A DNA stretch of 64,000 bases, from contig NZ_CP023692.1 in NCBI RefSeq assembly GCF_008704935.1, forward strand, positions 6,363,501 to 6,427,500. The letters are read 5' to 3'. This DNA is from Streptomyces vinaceus. Its GTDB lineage: Bacteria; Actinomycetota; Actinomycetes; Streptomycetales; Streptomycetaceae. Under the pieces are notes generated by a model. The model made no database searches. It was not told where the DNA came from and was given only the letters and a program-made list of their open reading frames with translations. Made by a program: the position numbers and the translations under genes. Position 1 is the first letter of the stretch; the number at the start of each line of letters is the position of its first letter. Shown here piece by piece: positions 17,295 through 26,290 of this stretch.

Positions 17295-18269
17295 ATGGCT
17301 CGCACCCGCCTCGCCGCACTCGCGGCCACCGCCACCGCCGCCACCGTCGCCCTGACGGCCCTCACCGGCTGCGGCGCCGCCGACATGACCCGCCAGGCCT
17401 CCCCGTACGCCGACGCGAAGGGCTCCCGCACGGTGACCCTGTCCGTGCAGTCGTGGGTGGGCGCGCAGGCCAACGTGGCCGTCGCCCAGTACCTGCTGGA
17501 GCACGAGCTCGGCTACCGGGTGGACACCGTCCAGATCGACGAGGTGCCCGCCTGGGACGCGCTCAGCCAGGGCCGGGTGGACGCCATCCTGGAGGACTGG
17601 GGCCACCCCGATCAGGAGAAGCGGTACGTCGAGGACAAGGCGACGATCAAGCCGGGCGGCGAGCTCGGAGTGACCGGCCACATCGGCTGGTTCGTGCCGA
17701 CGTACTTCGCCGAGCAGCACCCGGACGTCACCGACTGGAAGAACCTGAACAAGTACGCCAACGACTTCCGGACCGCGGAGAGCGGCGGCAAGGGCCAGCT
17801 GATGGACGGCTCCCCCTCCTACGTGACGAACGACAAGGCGCTCGTGAAGAACCTGGGCCTGGACTACCAGGTCGTCTTCGCGGGTTCCGAGGCGGCGCAG
17901 ATCACGCAGATCAAGCAGTTCGCCAAGGAGAAGAAGCCGTTCCTGACCTACTGGTACAAGCCCCAGTGGCTCTTCGAGAAGGTCCCGATGACGGAGGTGA
18001 AGCTGCCCGAGCACCAGGAGGGCTGCGACGCCGACACGGAGAAGGTGGCCTGCGCGTACCCGCACACGCCCCTGCGGAAGTTCCTCAACGCCCGCTTCGC
18101 GGACGGCGGGGGCGACGCCGCCGCCTTCCTGAAGAAGTTCCGCTGGACGACCGAGATGCAGAACGACGTCTCGCTGATGATCGCCGAGGAGAAGCTGGCG
18201 CCGCAGGAGGCGGCCGCCCGCTGGGTGAAGGAGAACGAGGCCACGTGGCGGACGTGGCTCCCGTCCTGA
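17295..18269 (+). CDS. Glycine betaine ABC transporter substrate-binding lipoprotein
   Basis: A 324-residue OpuAC/ProX-type binding protein. The N-terminus is a lipoprotein signal with lipobox LTGC (Cys at about residue 25), so it is anchored on the outer face of the membrane. The mature part has the family's start VTLSVQSWVGAQANVAVAQYLLE, a VDAILEDWGHPDQ segment, and Trp/Tyr-rich motifs (TYWYKPQWLFEK) that would form the aromatic cage for quaternary ammonium ligands. It starts one base after the permease stop. Last gene of the operon; it converges on proC with a 23-base gap. Confidence 0.92.
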   Translation: MARTRLAALAATATAATVALTALTGCGAADMTRQASPYADAKGSRTVTLSVQSWVGAQANVAVAQYLLEHELGYRVDTVQIDEVPAWDALSQGRVDAILEDWGHPDQEKRYVEDKATIKPGGELGVTGHIGWFVPTYFAEQHPDVTDWKNLNKYANDFRTAESGGKGQLMDGSPSYVTNDKALVKNLGLDYQVVFAGSEAAQITQIKQFAKEKKPFLTYWYKPQWLFEKVPMTEVKLPEHQEGCDADTEKVACAYPHTPLRKFLNARFADGGGDAAAFLKKFRWTTEMQNDVSLMIAEEKLAPQEAAARWVKENEATWRTWLPS

Positions 18270-18292
18270 CGCGGTCCGGCCCGGCCGTACGG

Positions 18293-19102
18293 TCACGCGT
18301 AGGAGGCCGCCAGCTCGCTGCTGCGGTCGCGGGCGGCCTCCAGGGCCGCCATCAGGGCGGCCCGTACGCCGTGCCGTTCCAGCTCCCGCACCGCGCTGAT
18401 GGTGGTCCCCGCCGGTGAGGTGACCGCCTCGCGCAGCTCCACCGGGTGCGTACCGGAGTCGCGCAGCATGACCGAGGCGCCCATGGAGCTGCGGACGACG
18501 AGCTCGTGCGCCTTGTCCCTCGGAAGCCCCAGCAGGACGCCCGCGTCGGTCATCGCCTCGACGAGGAAGTAGAAGTAGGCGGGTCCCGACCCCGACAGGG
18601 CCGTCGCGGCGTCCTGCTGGGCCTCGGGCACGGTGAGGGTGTGACCGACGCCGCGGAACAGCTCCGCGGCCTGCTCCACGTGCTGCTGCGAGGCGTGGCC
18701 GCCGCCGGAGAGCACGGTCATCCCCTCGTCGACCAGCACCGCCGTGTTGGGCATCGCCCGCACCACCGCGACCCCGGCCGGGACCCGTTCCTCGAAGAAG
18801 GCGGTGGGGAGCCCGGCCGCCACACTGATCAGCAGGGTCCCGGGGGCGATCGCGGGGGCGATCTCCGCCAGCAGCGCGCCCATGTCCTGCGGTTTCACCG
18901 CGAGGATCAGTACATCGGCCCAGGCGGCGGCCTCCGTGTTGCCCATCGGAGCCACCCCGTGACGCGCCTCGATCTCCGCGGCCCGCTTCTTGCGGCGGCA
19001 GGTGACCGCGAGCTCCGGGGCCGGCCAGCCGGAACGCAGCAGGCCGCCGAGGAGGGCCTCGCCCATCTTGCCCGCGCCGAGCACGGCGACCTTGGACGTC
19101 AT
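18293..19102 (-). CDS. proC: Pyrroline-5-carboxylate reductase
   Basis: A 269-residue NAD(P)H-dependent reductase for the last step of proline synthesis. The Rossmann motif VAVLGAGKMGEALLGGLL opens the protein, and the diagnostic C-terminal signature ALSGSGPAYFYFLVEAMTDAGVLLGL with the following TSPAGTT is intact. Length and layout are typical. An AAGGAG site precedes the ATG. It follows proB on the same strand with a 55-base gap, so the two are probably an operon. No proA gene lies beside them. A dedicated proB/proC pair next to betaine genes suggests stress-linked proline production; it could also be the cell's ordinary proC. Confidence 0.93.
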   Translation of the reverse strand: MTSKVAVLGAGKMGEALLGGLLRSGWPAPELAVTCRRKKRAAEIEARHGVAPMGNTEAAAWADVLILAVKPQDMGALLAEIAPAIAPGTLLISVAAGLPTAFFEERVPAGVAVVRAMPNTAVLVDEGMTVLSGGGHASQQHVEQAAELFRGVGHTLTVPEAQQDAATALSGSGPAYFYFLVEAMTDAGVLLGLPRDKAHELVVRSSMGASVMLRDSGTHPVELREAVTSPAGTTISAVRELERHGVRAALMAALEAARDRSSELAASYA

Positions 19103-19157
19103 GACTTGCTCCTTCGTGGTGGAAGTGACGAAGAGAAGAAGGGGCCGCCCGGACCGG

Positions 19158-20333
19158 TCAGCCCGTAGCCGTCCCCGCGTACGCGTGCGCCGCGAACAGG
19201 GCCACGTCCTGCGCGCCGACGACCTCGGGGCAGGCCACGGCCGCGGCCCCGTCCCGCGGTGGGGGGAACCCGGCGAGCAGCCGGATCAGGTCGCCGGAGG
19301 CCAGCCGGGCGAGCCCGCGCGCAACCGGCCTGCCCGCCCCGTCGGCGAGGTCCACCGGGTCTCCCGCACCGAACTGCCCCTCGACGGCGGTGACTCCGCT
19401 CCACAGCACGGGCCGACCGTGCTCGCGCACGTCCCGCACGGCGCCGGCGTCGAGGACGATCCTGCCCTGCGGCTCCGTGGCGTGGGCGAGCCAGAACAAC
19501 TGCTCGGCGGGGCGCTGCCGGGCCGCGTGGAAGTACGTGCCCGTCCCCGCGCCCGCCAGCGCCCGTGCGGCCTGCCCGGCGGCGGCCAGTACGACGGGGA
19601 TCCCGGCGCTCGCGGCGGTCATCGCCGCCTGGACCTTGGCCCCCATGCCGCCCGTACCGAATCCCGAGCGCCCCGGGGTGCCCGTACGGATCCCGGCGAG
19701 GTCGCCGGGTCCGCGGACCTCGGAGATCGGTCGGGTGCCGGGGACCAGCGGGTCCCCGTCGTACAGCGCCTCCACGTCGGAGAGGAGGACGAGCAGGTCC
19801 GCGCCGATCAACTCGGCGACCAGGGCCGCGAGCCGGTCGTTGTCGCCGAAGCGGACCTCGTGGGTGGCGACGACGTCGTTCTCGTTGACGACCGGCACGA
19901 TCCCCAGGAGCATCAGCTTCTTCAGGGTGCGCCGGGCGTTGTGGTAGTGGTCGCGGCGGGTGACGTCCCCGGCCGTCAGCAGGACCTGGCCCACCTGGAT
20001 GCCGTACCGGCCGAACTCCGCACCGTACGTCCCCATGAGCAGCCCCTGGCCGACGCTGGCCGCCGCCTGCTGCTCGGACAGCTCGGTCGGCCGCGTGGTC
20101 AGTCCCAGCGGCGCGAGTCCCGCCGCGACGGCGCCCGAGGAGACCAGGACGACGCTCTTGCCCCGCCGGTGCAGCCCGGCCAGCACCTCGACCAGGGCGG
20201 CCGGCCGGGCGGGATCGAGCCGTCCCGAGGCCGAGGTGAGCGAGGACGAGCCGATCTTGACCACGATCCGGTGGGCCCCGGCCACGTCCGCACGCTCGGT
20301 GCGCGGTTCGTCCGGCGCGGCTTCGGATGTCAC
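19158..20333 (-). CDS. proB: Glutamate 5-kinase with PUA domain
   Basis: A 391-residue glutamate 5-kinase. The amino acid kinase domain begins HRIVVKIGSSSLTS, continues with VSSGAVAAGLAPLGL and the substrate region VVNENDVVATHEVRFGDNDRLAALVA, and has GTGGMGAKVQAAM late in the domain. A C-terminal PUA domain (about 290-375) is present, as in the proline-inhibited full-length form. The GTG start is supported by a GAGGAGG about 7 bases upstream. It makes gamma-glutamyl phosphate, which needs ProA encoded elsewhere. It diverges from the PLP/ATP-grasp operon across about 200 bases. Confidence 0.92.
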   Translation of the reverse strand: MTSEAAPDEPRTERADVAGAHRIVVKIGSSSLTSASGRLDPARPAALVEVLAGLHRRGKSVVLVSSGAVAAGLAPLGLTTRPTELSEQQAAASVGQGLLMGTYGAEFGRYGIQVGQVLLTAGDVTRRDHYHNARRTLKKLMLLGIVPVVNENDVVATHEVRFGDNDRLAALVAELIGADLLVLLSDVEALYDGDPLVPGTRPISEVRGPGDLAGIRTGTPGRSGFGTGGMGAKVQAAMTAASAGIPVVLAAAGQAARALAGAGTGTYFHAARQRPAEQLFWLAHATEPQGRIVLDAGAVRDVREHGRPVLWSGVTAVEGQFGAGDPVDLADGAGRPVARGLARLASGDLIRLLAGFPPPRDGAAAVACPEVVGAQDVALFAAHAYAGTATG

Positions 20334-20484
20334 GGGAGCCCTCCTCGGGGTGGTGGGGCGGCGGGGCGGCGGCCGTAGGGGCGGCGGCAGCGGCTGCGGG
20401 GCTCCGATTCAGCCATGATCCGTTCCCGTTTCGTTCCCGGTCCCCGGGAATGGTCCGGGATCGATCCGGTAGCCACCGGTCCCA

Positions 20485-20518
20485 TTTTTGCTGGGCATCA
20501 GTAGGCCCACAGCAAAAA
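20485..20518. promoter_or_regulatory. AT-flanked 34-base dyad between proB and the PLP/ATP-grasp operon
   Basis: The arms TTTTTGCTG (20485-20493) and CAGCAAAAA (20510-20518) are perfect complements, with an inner GGGC and GCCC pair and a short loop. The A/T runs stand out in a sequence of about 72% GC. It lies 22 bases before the first possible start of the PLP gene and about 150 bases before proB. It could be an operator, or a hairpin in the 5' leader of the operon. The position is wrong for a terminator of a known upstream gene. The rest of the 207-base gap shows only the GGAAGGAGG ribosome site. Confidence 0.45.
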
Positions 20519-20540
20519 GAGGAAGGAGGCAGGGAGTTCG

Positions 20541-21578
20541 GTGTTCTCGTCATTCACGGAGAAAATGGCACAACCGGATCTGATAGATCTCGGCGACGGC
20601 ATATATGTCCTCCGGTTCGAGGTCATGAAGGTGACCTCGGTCTACCGTGCGGTCAAGGAGCTGCTGGCGCGCGGGGTGATCCGGCCCGGGCAGACGCTCG
20701 TCGACAGCTCCAGCGGCATCTACGGCCACGCGCTCGCCCTGGTCTGCCGGGAACTGGGACTGAAGTGCCACGTCTTCGCGTCCGTCGCGGTCGACGACGG
20801 GATCAAGACGCAGCTCAAGTACCTCGGCGCCACCTACGACCAGGTCGGCGGCGGCGGGGCCAACCTCCAGCACGACCAGGAGGCCCGGGTCCGCCTCGTG
20901 CACGACTACCTCCGCCGCAACCCGGACGCGTACTGGATGCAGCAGTACCACGACGACGTGCACTACGCCGGCTACGAACACGTCGCGGAACTGCTCCTCA
21001 AGGAGCTGGGCTGGGCCGAGATGACCCTGGTCGGCGGCGTCGGCACCGGCGCGTCGACCAGCGCGATGAGCCGCTTCCTGCGGGCGTCGTGCCCCAACGT
21101 CCGGGTGGCGGGGATCCAGCCGTTCGGCAGCCGCTCCTTCGGCTCCGAGAACTTCCCGCTCGACGGGTTCATCATCGCCGGGATCGGCAGCGGCATCCGC
21201 TTCGACAACATCGACTACAGCGCCTACGACGACATCCACTGGGTGGACTTCGACGTGTCGGCCGCGGGCTGCCGCCACCTGCTCTCCACCACGGGCGTCT
21301 TCGCCGGACTGTCCGCCGGCGCCGGCTGGCAGGCCGCCCGGTACATCCGCTCGACCGAACCCTCCGGCGGCCCCGTCGTCTTCATGGCCGCCGACCCCGG
21401 ACACCGCTACATCAAGCAGGTCTTCCCGCCCGACGGACCGCTCGTCGAGGACCCGGAGTACCGGCCCGTGGTCATTTCCGCACTGGAGGAGATGACCGGA
21501 CCCTGGTGCACGATGAACTGGGGCCGACGGCCGTACAGCGTCCAGGACGACCTCCCGGTGCTCGCCCTGCAGGGCTGA
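20541..21578 (+). CDS. PLP-dependent beta-replacement/elimination enzyme of the cysteine synthase family
   Basis: A 345-residue fold-type II PLP enzyme. K30 in RFEVMKVTSVYRA aligns with the PLP lysine of cysteine synthases, SSSGIYGHA (56-64) matches the TSGNTG substrate loop, and GGVGTGAST (165-173) is the PLP-phosphate loop. Both N-terminal motifs differ from standard O-acetylserine sulfhydrylases (no SVKDR, and SSSGIYG for TSGNTG), pointing to a changed substrate. Such enzymes make diaminopropionate or beta-substituted alanines in natural product pathways. It is the first gene of a seven-gene plus-strand operon of ligases, an exporter and HisG. The start is ambiguous: GTG 20541 with GGAAGGAGG, or ATG 20565 with GGAG. 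Confidence 0.82.
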   Translation: MFSSFTEKMAQPDLIDLGDGIYVLRFEVMKVTSVYRAVKELLARGVIRPGQTLVDSSSGIYGHALALVCRELGLKCHVFASVAVDDGIKTQLKYLGATYDQVGGGGANLQHDQEARVRLVHDYLRRNPDAYWMQQYHDDVHYAGYEHVAELLLKELGWAEMTLVGGVGTGASTSAMSRFLRASCPNVRVAGIQPFGSRSFGSENFPLDGFIIAGIGSGIRFDNIDYSAYDDIHWVDFDVSAAGCRHLLSTTGVFAGLSAGAGWQAARYIRSTEPSGGPVVFMAADPGHRYIKQVFPPDGPLVEDPEYRPVVISALEEMTGPWCTMNWGRRPYSVQDDLPVLALQG

Positions 21579-21639
21579 ATGCCCGCACGGCCGACCCTGG
21601 ATCGCCGAATTCCCCCGTAAGAGAATCAGAGGCCGCACC

Positions 21640-22839
21640 ATGACCGATGTCGCCATCATCAATTATGGCGCCCAGCACGACTATCCGGCCATGCTCCACG
21701 AGCTGGCGAACGGGCTCCACGTCTTCAGCCACAACCCCCTCGCGCACACGGCGGGCCTCGGCTCCTACGAGCACGTGGAGGACTGCGAGTTCGTCCCCTA
21801 CGCCGAGCTGCGCATCCGCCGGCTGGCGCGGACCCGGCGCTTCGCCCACATCATCACCGACAACGAGTACGACCTCGAACGGGCCGCGCGCATCCGGGAG
21901 GACCTCGGCATCCCCGGCCAGTCGGCGCGCAGCGCCCGGCAGTTCCGCGACAAGGTCGTCATGAAGCAGACCGCGGGCCGTACGGTGGCCACCCCGCGCT
22001 ACGCCCGGCTGACGACGATCGTCGACCTCACCCGGTTCATCGCCGACAACGACTACCCGGTCGTCGTCAAGCCGGTCAGCCAGGGCGGTTCGCGCGACAT
22101 CGTCGTACTGCGCGACGAGGACGACCTGATGGCCTTCAGCCGCCGCCACTGGCGCGAGGACCTCATGGTCGAGGACTTCGTCGACGGCGAGATCTACCAC
22201 GTCGACGCGATCCTGGCCCCCGGCTACCGGTTCGTGGCCTCCTCCCGTTACCTGCGCGACTGCCTCGGCGTGCTCTCCGGCCAGAACAACGGCTCCCTCC
22301 AGCTCGACCCCGCCGGCAAGCTCTCGCGGCGGCTGGAGGAGTTCCTCGACCGGGTCCTCGAAGCGTTCGACACCCCCGAGGTCGGCGCCTACCACCTGGA
22401 GGTGTTCCGCACGCCCGAGGACGAGTTCGTGCTCTGCGAGATCGCCTCGCGCGTCGGCGGCTCCCGCATCCCCGCCCTCACCCGCCTCACCTACGGCCTG
22501 GACCTGCACACCACCTGGCTCCGGCTCTCCTGCGGCCTGCCCGTGGACCCCGCGCCGAGCACACCGCCCGCCGAACTGCGCGGCTCCATCGGCATCGTCC
22601 CCCAGGGCCGCCCGGTGCGCGCACCGCAGAGCCTCCCGTTCGACTGGGTCGAGCACTACCAGGTCAACGAGCAGCTCGCGCTCGGCGCCGTGGCACAGAA
22701 CAGCACCTCCAACCTCTGTTTCGCCCTGGTCCGCGGCGCCGACACCGCCGAGGTGGAGCAGCGCCTGCTCCAGGTCGAGGAGTGGATCCTGGACCACCTG
22801 ATCGATGCCGACGGACCCGCCCGGCTCCCCGCGCCGTGA
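21640..22839 (+). CDS. ATP-grasp ligase 1 (amino acid or peptide ligase)
   Basis: A 399-residue ATP-grasp protein of the carbamoyl-phosphate-synthase/BacD-like group. The ATP-binding lysine is in YPVVVKPVSQGGSRDI (K144 with the Gly-rich loop at 149-150), and the acidic metal ligands fall in YHLEVFRTPEDEFVLCEIASRVGGSR. Such enzymes activate a carboxylate as acyl phosphate and join it to an amine. It follows the PLP gene by 61 bases, and its TGA overlaps the GTG of the MFS gene. With other ATP-grasps in the operon it suggests stepwise, ribosome- and NRPS-free peptide assembly. Substrates are unknown. Confidence 0.85.
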   Translation: MTDVAIINYGAQHDYPAMLHELANGLHVFSHNPLAHTAGLGSYEHVEDCEFVPYAELRIRRLARTRRFAHIITDNEYDLERAARIREDLGIPGQSARSARQFRDKVVMKQTAGRTVATPRYARLTTIVDLTRFIADNDYPVVVKPVSQGGSRDIVVLRDEDDLMAFSRRHWREDLMVEDFVDGEIYHVDAILAPGYRFVASSRYLRDCLGVLSGQNNGSLQLDPAGKLSRRLEEFLDRVLEAFDTPEVGAYHLEVFRTPEDEFVLCEIASRVGGSRIPALTRLTYGLDLHTTWLRLSCGLPVDPAPSTPPAELRGSIGIVPQGRPVRAPQSLPFDWVEHYQVNEQLALGAVAQNSTSNLCFALVRGADTAEVEQRLLQVEEWILDHLIDADGPARLPAP

Positions 22840-24032
22840 ACGCCTGGCGAGAGGCGTCCCCCACCGCGCGCCTCCTGCTGGTCGCGGTGCTCTTCACCGG
22901 CCTGACCACCTTCATGTTCCTGCCGCTGCTGGCCATAGAGCTGACGGCGCAGGGCATACCGGCGGGCCGCACCGGCTTCCTCGTCGGCCTGCTCGCCTTC
23001 TCCGGCCAGGCGTTCTCGCTCCTGACCGGGCTGCTGGTCGACCGGTTCGGCGCCCGCCGGGTGATGGCCGCCGGCTTCCTGCTGCGCGTCCTCGGCTACG
23101 TACTGCTCGGACTCGGCGGCGCCGGGGCCCCGGCGCCGCTCGTGGCCGGGATCGCGGCCGTCGGCGTCGGCGGCTCCCTGCTGGGCCTGTCGACCAAGAC
23201 GCTGCTCGTCTCGCAGGAGGGCGCCGATCCGCGCACGATGCTCGCGCTGCGCTCGACGTTCGTGAACGTCGGCGTCGTGGCCGGGCCCGCGCTGGGCGCC
23301 GCGGTGTACCCGCTCGGGTTCGGCTGGATCCTGGCGGCCTGCGTGCTCTCGCACGTCGTCCTCGGCACCTGCCTGGTCCTGCGACGGTCCGTGACGGCCT
23401 CCCGGTCACGGCCCGCCGCGGGGCGGGCCCCCGCCCCGGCGGCGGACGGCGCCCCCGCCGCACCGTGGACGCTGCGCCAGTGGCTGCCCCTGTGCGGGCT
23501 GGGGGTCGCGTACTGGGCGATCTACAGCCAGCTCAACGTCCTGCTCCCCATCACCGCGAACGAGATGACCGGCAGCGCCGCCGCGATCTCGGTGGTCTTC
23601 ACCGCCAACGGGCTGCTCGTCGTGCTGTTCCAGTACACCCTGCTGCGCCACGTGTTCCGCCGGGCCACCGCCCGCACCCTGCTGGTCCTCGGCTTCCTCG
23701 CCTTCGCCTGCGCCTACGCCACGCTGATACCGCTGGCCGGGTGGTACTCGCTGCTCGCCTTCGTGGTGCCGGTCACGCTGGCGGAGATGCTGATCGGCCC
23801 CAGCCTCGACGAGCAGGCGGTCAGTGCCGCCGCCACCCGGCGCACCGGACTCGCGCTCGGCACCATGAGCGCCGCCGGGGCCCTGGGCAGCCTCTTCGGC
23901 TCCAGCGCGGGGGGCTACCTGCTGCAGAGCGCACGGGGCGGCAGCGAGGTGTGGCTGCTGCTCGTCGGCTCCTCCCTCGCCGCCGCGGCGATCTGTCTCC
24001 TCCTACCGAAAGTGCGTACGCGCCATGTCTGA
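22836..24032 (+). CDS. MFS transporter, probable exporter of the operon product
   Basis: A 398-residue major facilitator protein with about twelve hydrophobic helices. The N-terminal half has the loop DRFGARRVMAAGFLLR, which corresponds to motif A. It begins at a GTG overlapping the ligase stop (GTGA) and ends 8 bases inside the next ATP-grasp gene, so it is firmly within the operon and likely exports the product or protects the producer. An in-frame ATG upstream lies inside the ligase gene and was not used. Confidence 0.88.
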   Translation: MNAWREASPTARLLLVAVLFTGLTTFMFLPLLAIELTAQGIPAGRTGFLVGLLAFSGQAFSLLTGLLVDRFGARRVMAAGFLLRVLGYVLLGLGGAGAPAPLVAGIAAVGVGGSLLGLSTKTLLVSQEGADPRTMLALRSTFVNVGVVAGPALGAAVYPLGFGWILAACVLSHVVLGTCLVLRRSVTASRSRPAAGRAPAPAADGAPAAPWTLRQWLPLCGLGVAYWAIYSQLNVLLPITANEMTGSAAAISVVFTANGLLVVLFQYTLLRHVFRRATARTLLVLGFLAFACAYATLIPLAGWYSLLAFVVPVTLAEMLIGPSLDEQAVSAAATRRTGLALGTMSAAGALGSLFGSSAGGYLLQSARGGSEVWLLLVGSSLAAAAICLLLPKVRTRHV

Positions 24033-25209
24033 CACACAGCCCACCGCCGTGCTGCTCAACCCCCGCAGCCACGTCCTGGCAGCGGCCCGGAAGCTGGGGG
24101 TCGCCACCGTGACCGTCCCCGAACCGGGCCGGCCGCTGCCCGAGGACGGAACCGGACCGGCCTTCCACTCCCCGTGGACGACCGACCCCGAGGACCTCGT
24201 CGAGCGACTGCGCGCCCTGGACCTGCCCGCCCCCGTCAGCTGCTTCGGCTTCGGTGAACTCGGCTGCTCCGTCGCCGCGCTGGTCAACCGGCGCCTCGGC
24301 TGGCCCGGCAACCCGCCCGAGGCGCTGGAGGCGTTCAAGGACAAGGCGAAGCTGCGCTCCGCGGTCGGCGACCGGGCCGGCGCCCCCGTCGCGTACGTCC
24401 TGTGCACGGAGAAGAGCGGGATCCGGCCGGCCGTCGACAGCATCGGCTACCCCTGCATCGTGAAGCCCGCCGACGGCACCGGCAGCGCCGGGGTGCGCCG
24501 CCTCGCCGGTCCGGACGAGCTCGAAAGCCACCTGGAATCACTGGACTTCACCACCCCGCACATCGTCGAGGAGTTCCTCGTGGGGACCGAGTACAGCGTG
24601 GAGGCGATGAGCACGTCCGCCGGCCACCGGGTCCTCGCGATCACGGAGAAGGCGACCACCGGCGCCCCCGGATTCGTCGAGACCGGCCACACGCTGCCCG
24701 TACGGCTCGACCCGCAGGACGAGGAGGCCGTCGCCGCCCTGGTCACCGCGACCCTGGACGCGGCGGGCTACCGCTCGGGCCCCTCGCACACCGAGGTCAT
24801 GCTCACGGCCAAGGGCCCCCGCCTCATCGAGTCGCACGGCCGCCCCGGGGGCGACCGCCTCAGCGACATGCTGGACCTGGCGCTCGGCGAGAACGTCTTC
24901 GAGCAGGCGATGGCGGACCTCCTCGGCCTGCCCGTCCCGAGCACCCCCACCCGCGACCGCGTCGCCGGGATCCGCTACGTCGGCTTCGACCGCACGGTGC
25001 CGCTCACGGTCACCGACGCGGAGATCGCGGAGGTCGCCGCCCTGCCGGGGGTCACCGAGGTCAGCGTCGCCGTACCGGCGGGCCAACTCCCCCCGGAGGT
25101 ACACCGGTCCGGGGACCGGCACGGCTTCGTGGTCGCCTCCGGCGCCGACCGCGAGGAGCTGGAGAGCCGGCTCGCCCTCGCCGTACGCACCCTCACCGCC
25201 GGCCGCTGA
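24025..25209 (+). CDS. ATP-grasp ligase 2 (L-amino acid ligase-like)
   Basis: A 394-residue ATP-grasp protein. GYPCIVKPADGTGSAGVRRL carries the ATP lysine (K147) and the flexible Gly loop. HIVEEFLVGTEYSVEAMS and LIESHGRPGGDRLSDML carry acidic metal ligands and the GGD element typical of amino acid ligases such as BacD relatives. It overlaps the MFS stop by 8 bases. Expected role: dipeptide bond formation with ADP release in the cytoplasm. It is clearly distinct from ligases 1 and 3, so the pathway probably joins several building blocks. Confidence 0.86.
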   Translation: MSDTQPTAVLLNPRSHVLAAARKLGVATVTVPEPGRPLPEDGTGPAFHSPWTTDPEDLVERLRALDLPAPVSCFGFGELGCSVAALVNRRLGWPGNPPEALEAFKDKAKLRSAVGDRAGAPVAYVLCTEKSGIRPAVDSIGYPCIVKPADGTGSAGVRRLAGPDELESHLESLDFTTPHIVEEFLVGTEYSVEAMSTSAGHRVLAITEKATTGAPGFVETGHTLPVRLDPQDEEAVAALVTATLDAAGYRSGPSHTEVMLTAKGPRLIESHGRPGGDRLSDMLDLALGENVFEQAMADLLGLPVPSTPTRDRVAGIRYVGFDRTVPLTVTDAEIAEVAALPGVTEVSVAVPAGQLPPEVHRSGDRHGFVVASGADREELESRLALAVRTLTAGR

Positions 25210-25282
25210 GCCTCCCGGCGCCCGCTCCGCACCCCCCCTCCTACCCGCACGCCAACACGTCAGCGCCCGAAAGGCACTTCCC

Positions 25283-26290
25283 ATGTCGTACAAGATCCTG
25301 GTCCTCGTCTCCGAGGCGGCGAAATTCCGGCTCGACAACCACTCGATCATTCCGAGTGCCCTCCACCGGGAGGGGCACGACGTCCACATCGGGGACATCG
25401 ACACCCTCTGCCTGCACGACAACACCGTGGTCGTCGACCGGGTGCGGCTCAGCGAGGAGTACCTGACCGGCCACGACTTCCCGGCCCTGAGCGAGTCCTA
25501 CGCCTCCGCCGAGGACTTCGACCTGGTCTGGGTCCTCACCGGCACCCACCCCGAGGCGCTCGCCGACTCCTTCCAGCTGCTGTGGCTGCTCAACCAGCGC
25601 GTCCCGTTCGTCAACGACGCCTCGGCCCTCTTCTACCTCAACTCCAAGATCACCCTGGGCGCGGCCGTCCCCGCGGAACACCTGCCCGCCTCGTACGTGT
25701 CGAACGACTTCGAGTACCTCACGCAGCTGGTCGAGTCCGACGAGAACCGCACCTGGGTGCTCAAGCCGACCAACGAGGGCTGCGGCGCGGGCGTGTACTT
25801 CGTCAACAAGAACGAGCGCAACCGCCCCGCCCTGCTCCAGGCCGCCACCGGCAACGCCGTGCCGCGCTACGAGATGTACAGCCGCAACATCATCGGGCTC
25901 TCCAAGCGGTACACGGCCGTGCAGGAGTACATCCCCAACGTCCGCAGCAACGAGAAGCGCGTGATCATCGCCGGCTCCTTGCCGGTCTGCGGGTTCCGCC
26001 GCTTCCACTTCGACAACGACGACCGTGCCAACGTCACGCTCGGCACCAAGTTCGAGGGCCTGACGCTGACCCCGGAGGAGGACGAGTTCGTACGGGCCCT
26101 CGGCAAGCGCATGATGGACCTGGGCATCTTCTACTCCGGCATCGACATGGCGTACCCGTACATCATGGAGTTCAACCTGGTGAACCCGGGCGGGCTCAAC
26201 TACTCCTTCCGGGCCACCGGCGTCGACCAGTCCTCCGAGACCGTCAACGCCGTGCTCGCCGCCCTCCGCGCCGCCGGGAAGATCTCGTGA
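25283..26290 (+). CDS. ATP-grasp ligase 3 (glutathione synthetase/RimK-like)
   Basis: A 335-residue protein of the GshB/RimK type. It opens with a Rossmann-like pre-ATP-grasp domain (MSYKILVLVSE), has the ATP lysine in WVLKPTNEGCGAGVYF (K161), and ends with the metal motif YIMEFNLVNPGG (E296, N298), which matches the glutathione synthetase signature. A gap of 73 bases precedes it. The GTG of the next gene overlaps its stop. The reaction is presumably ligation of an amino acid to a peptide or amino-acid acceptor. Confidence 0.87.
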   Translation: MSYKILVLVSEAAKFRLDNHSIIPSALHREGHDVHIGDIDTLCLHDNTVVVDRVRLSEEYLTGHDFPALSESYASAEDFDLVWVLTGTHPEALADSFQLLWLLNQRVPFVNDASALFYLNSKITLGAAVPAEHLPASYVSNDFEYLTQLVESDENRTWVLKPTNEGCGAGVYFVNKNERNRPALLQAATGNAVPRYEMYSRNIIGLSKRYTAVQEYIPNVRSNEKRVIIAGSLPVCGFRRFHFDNDDRANVTLGTKFEGLTLTPEEDEFVRALGKRMMDLGIFYSGIDMAYPYIMEFNLVNPGGLNYSFRATGVDQSSETVNAVLAALRAAGKIS

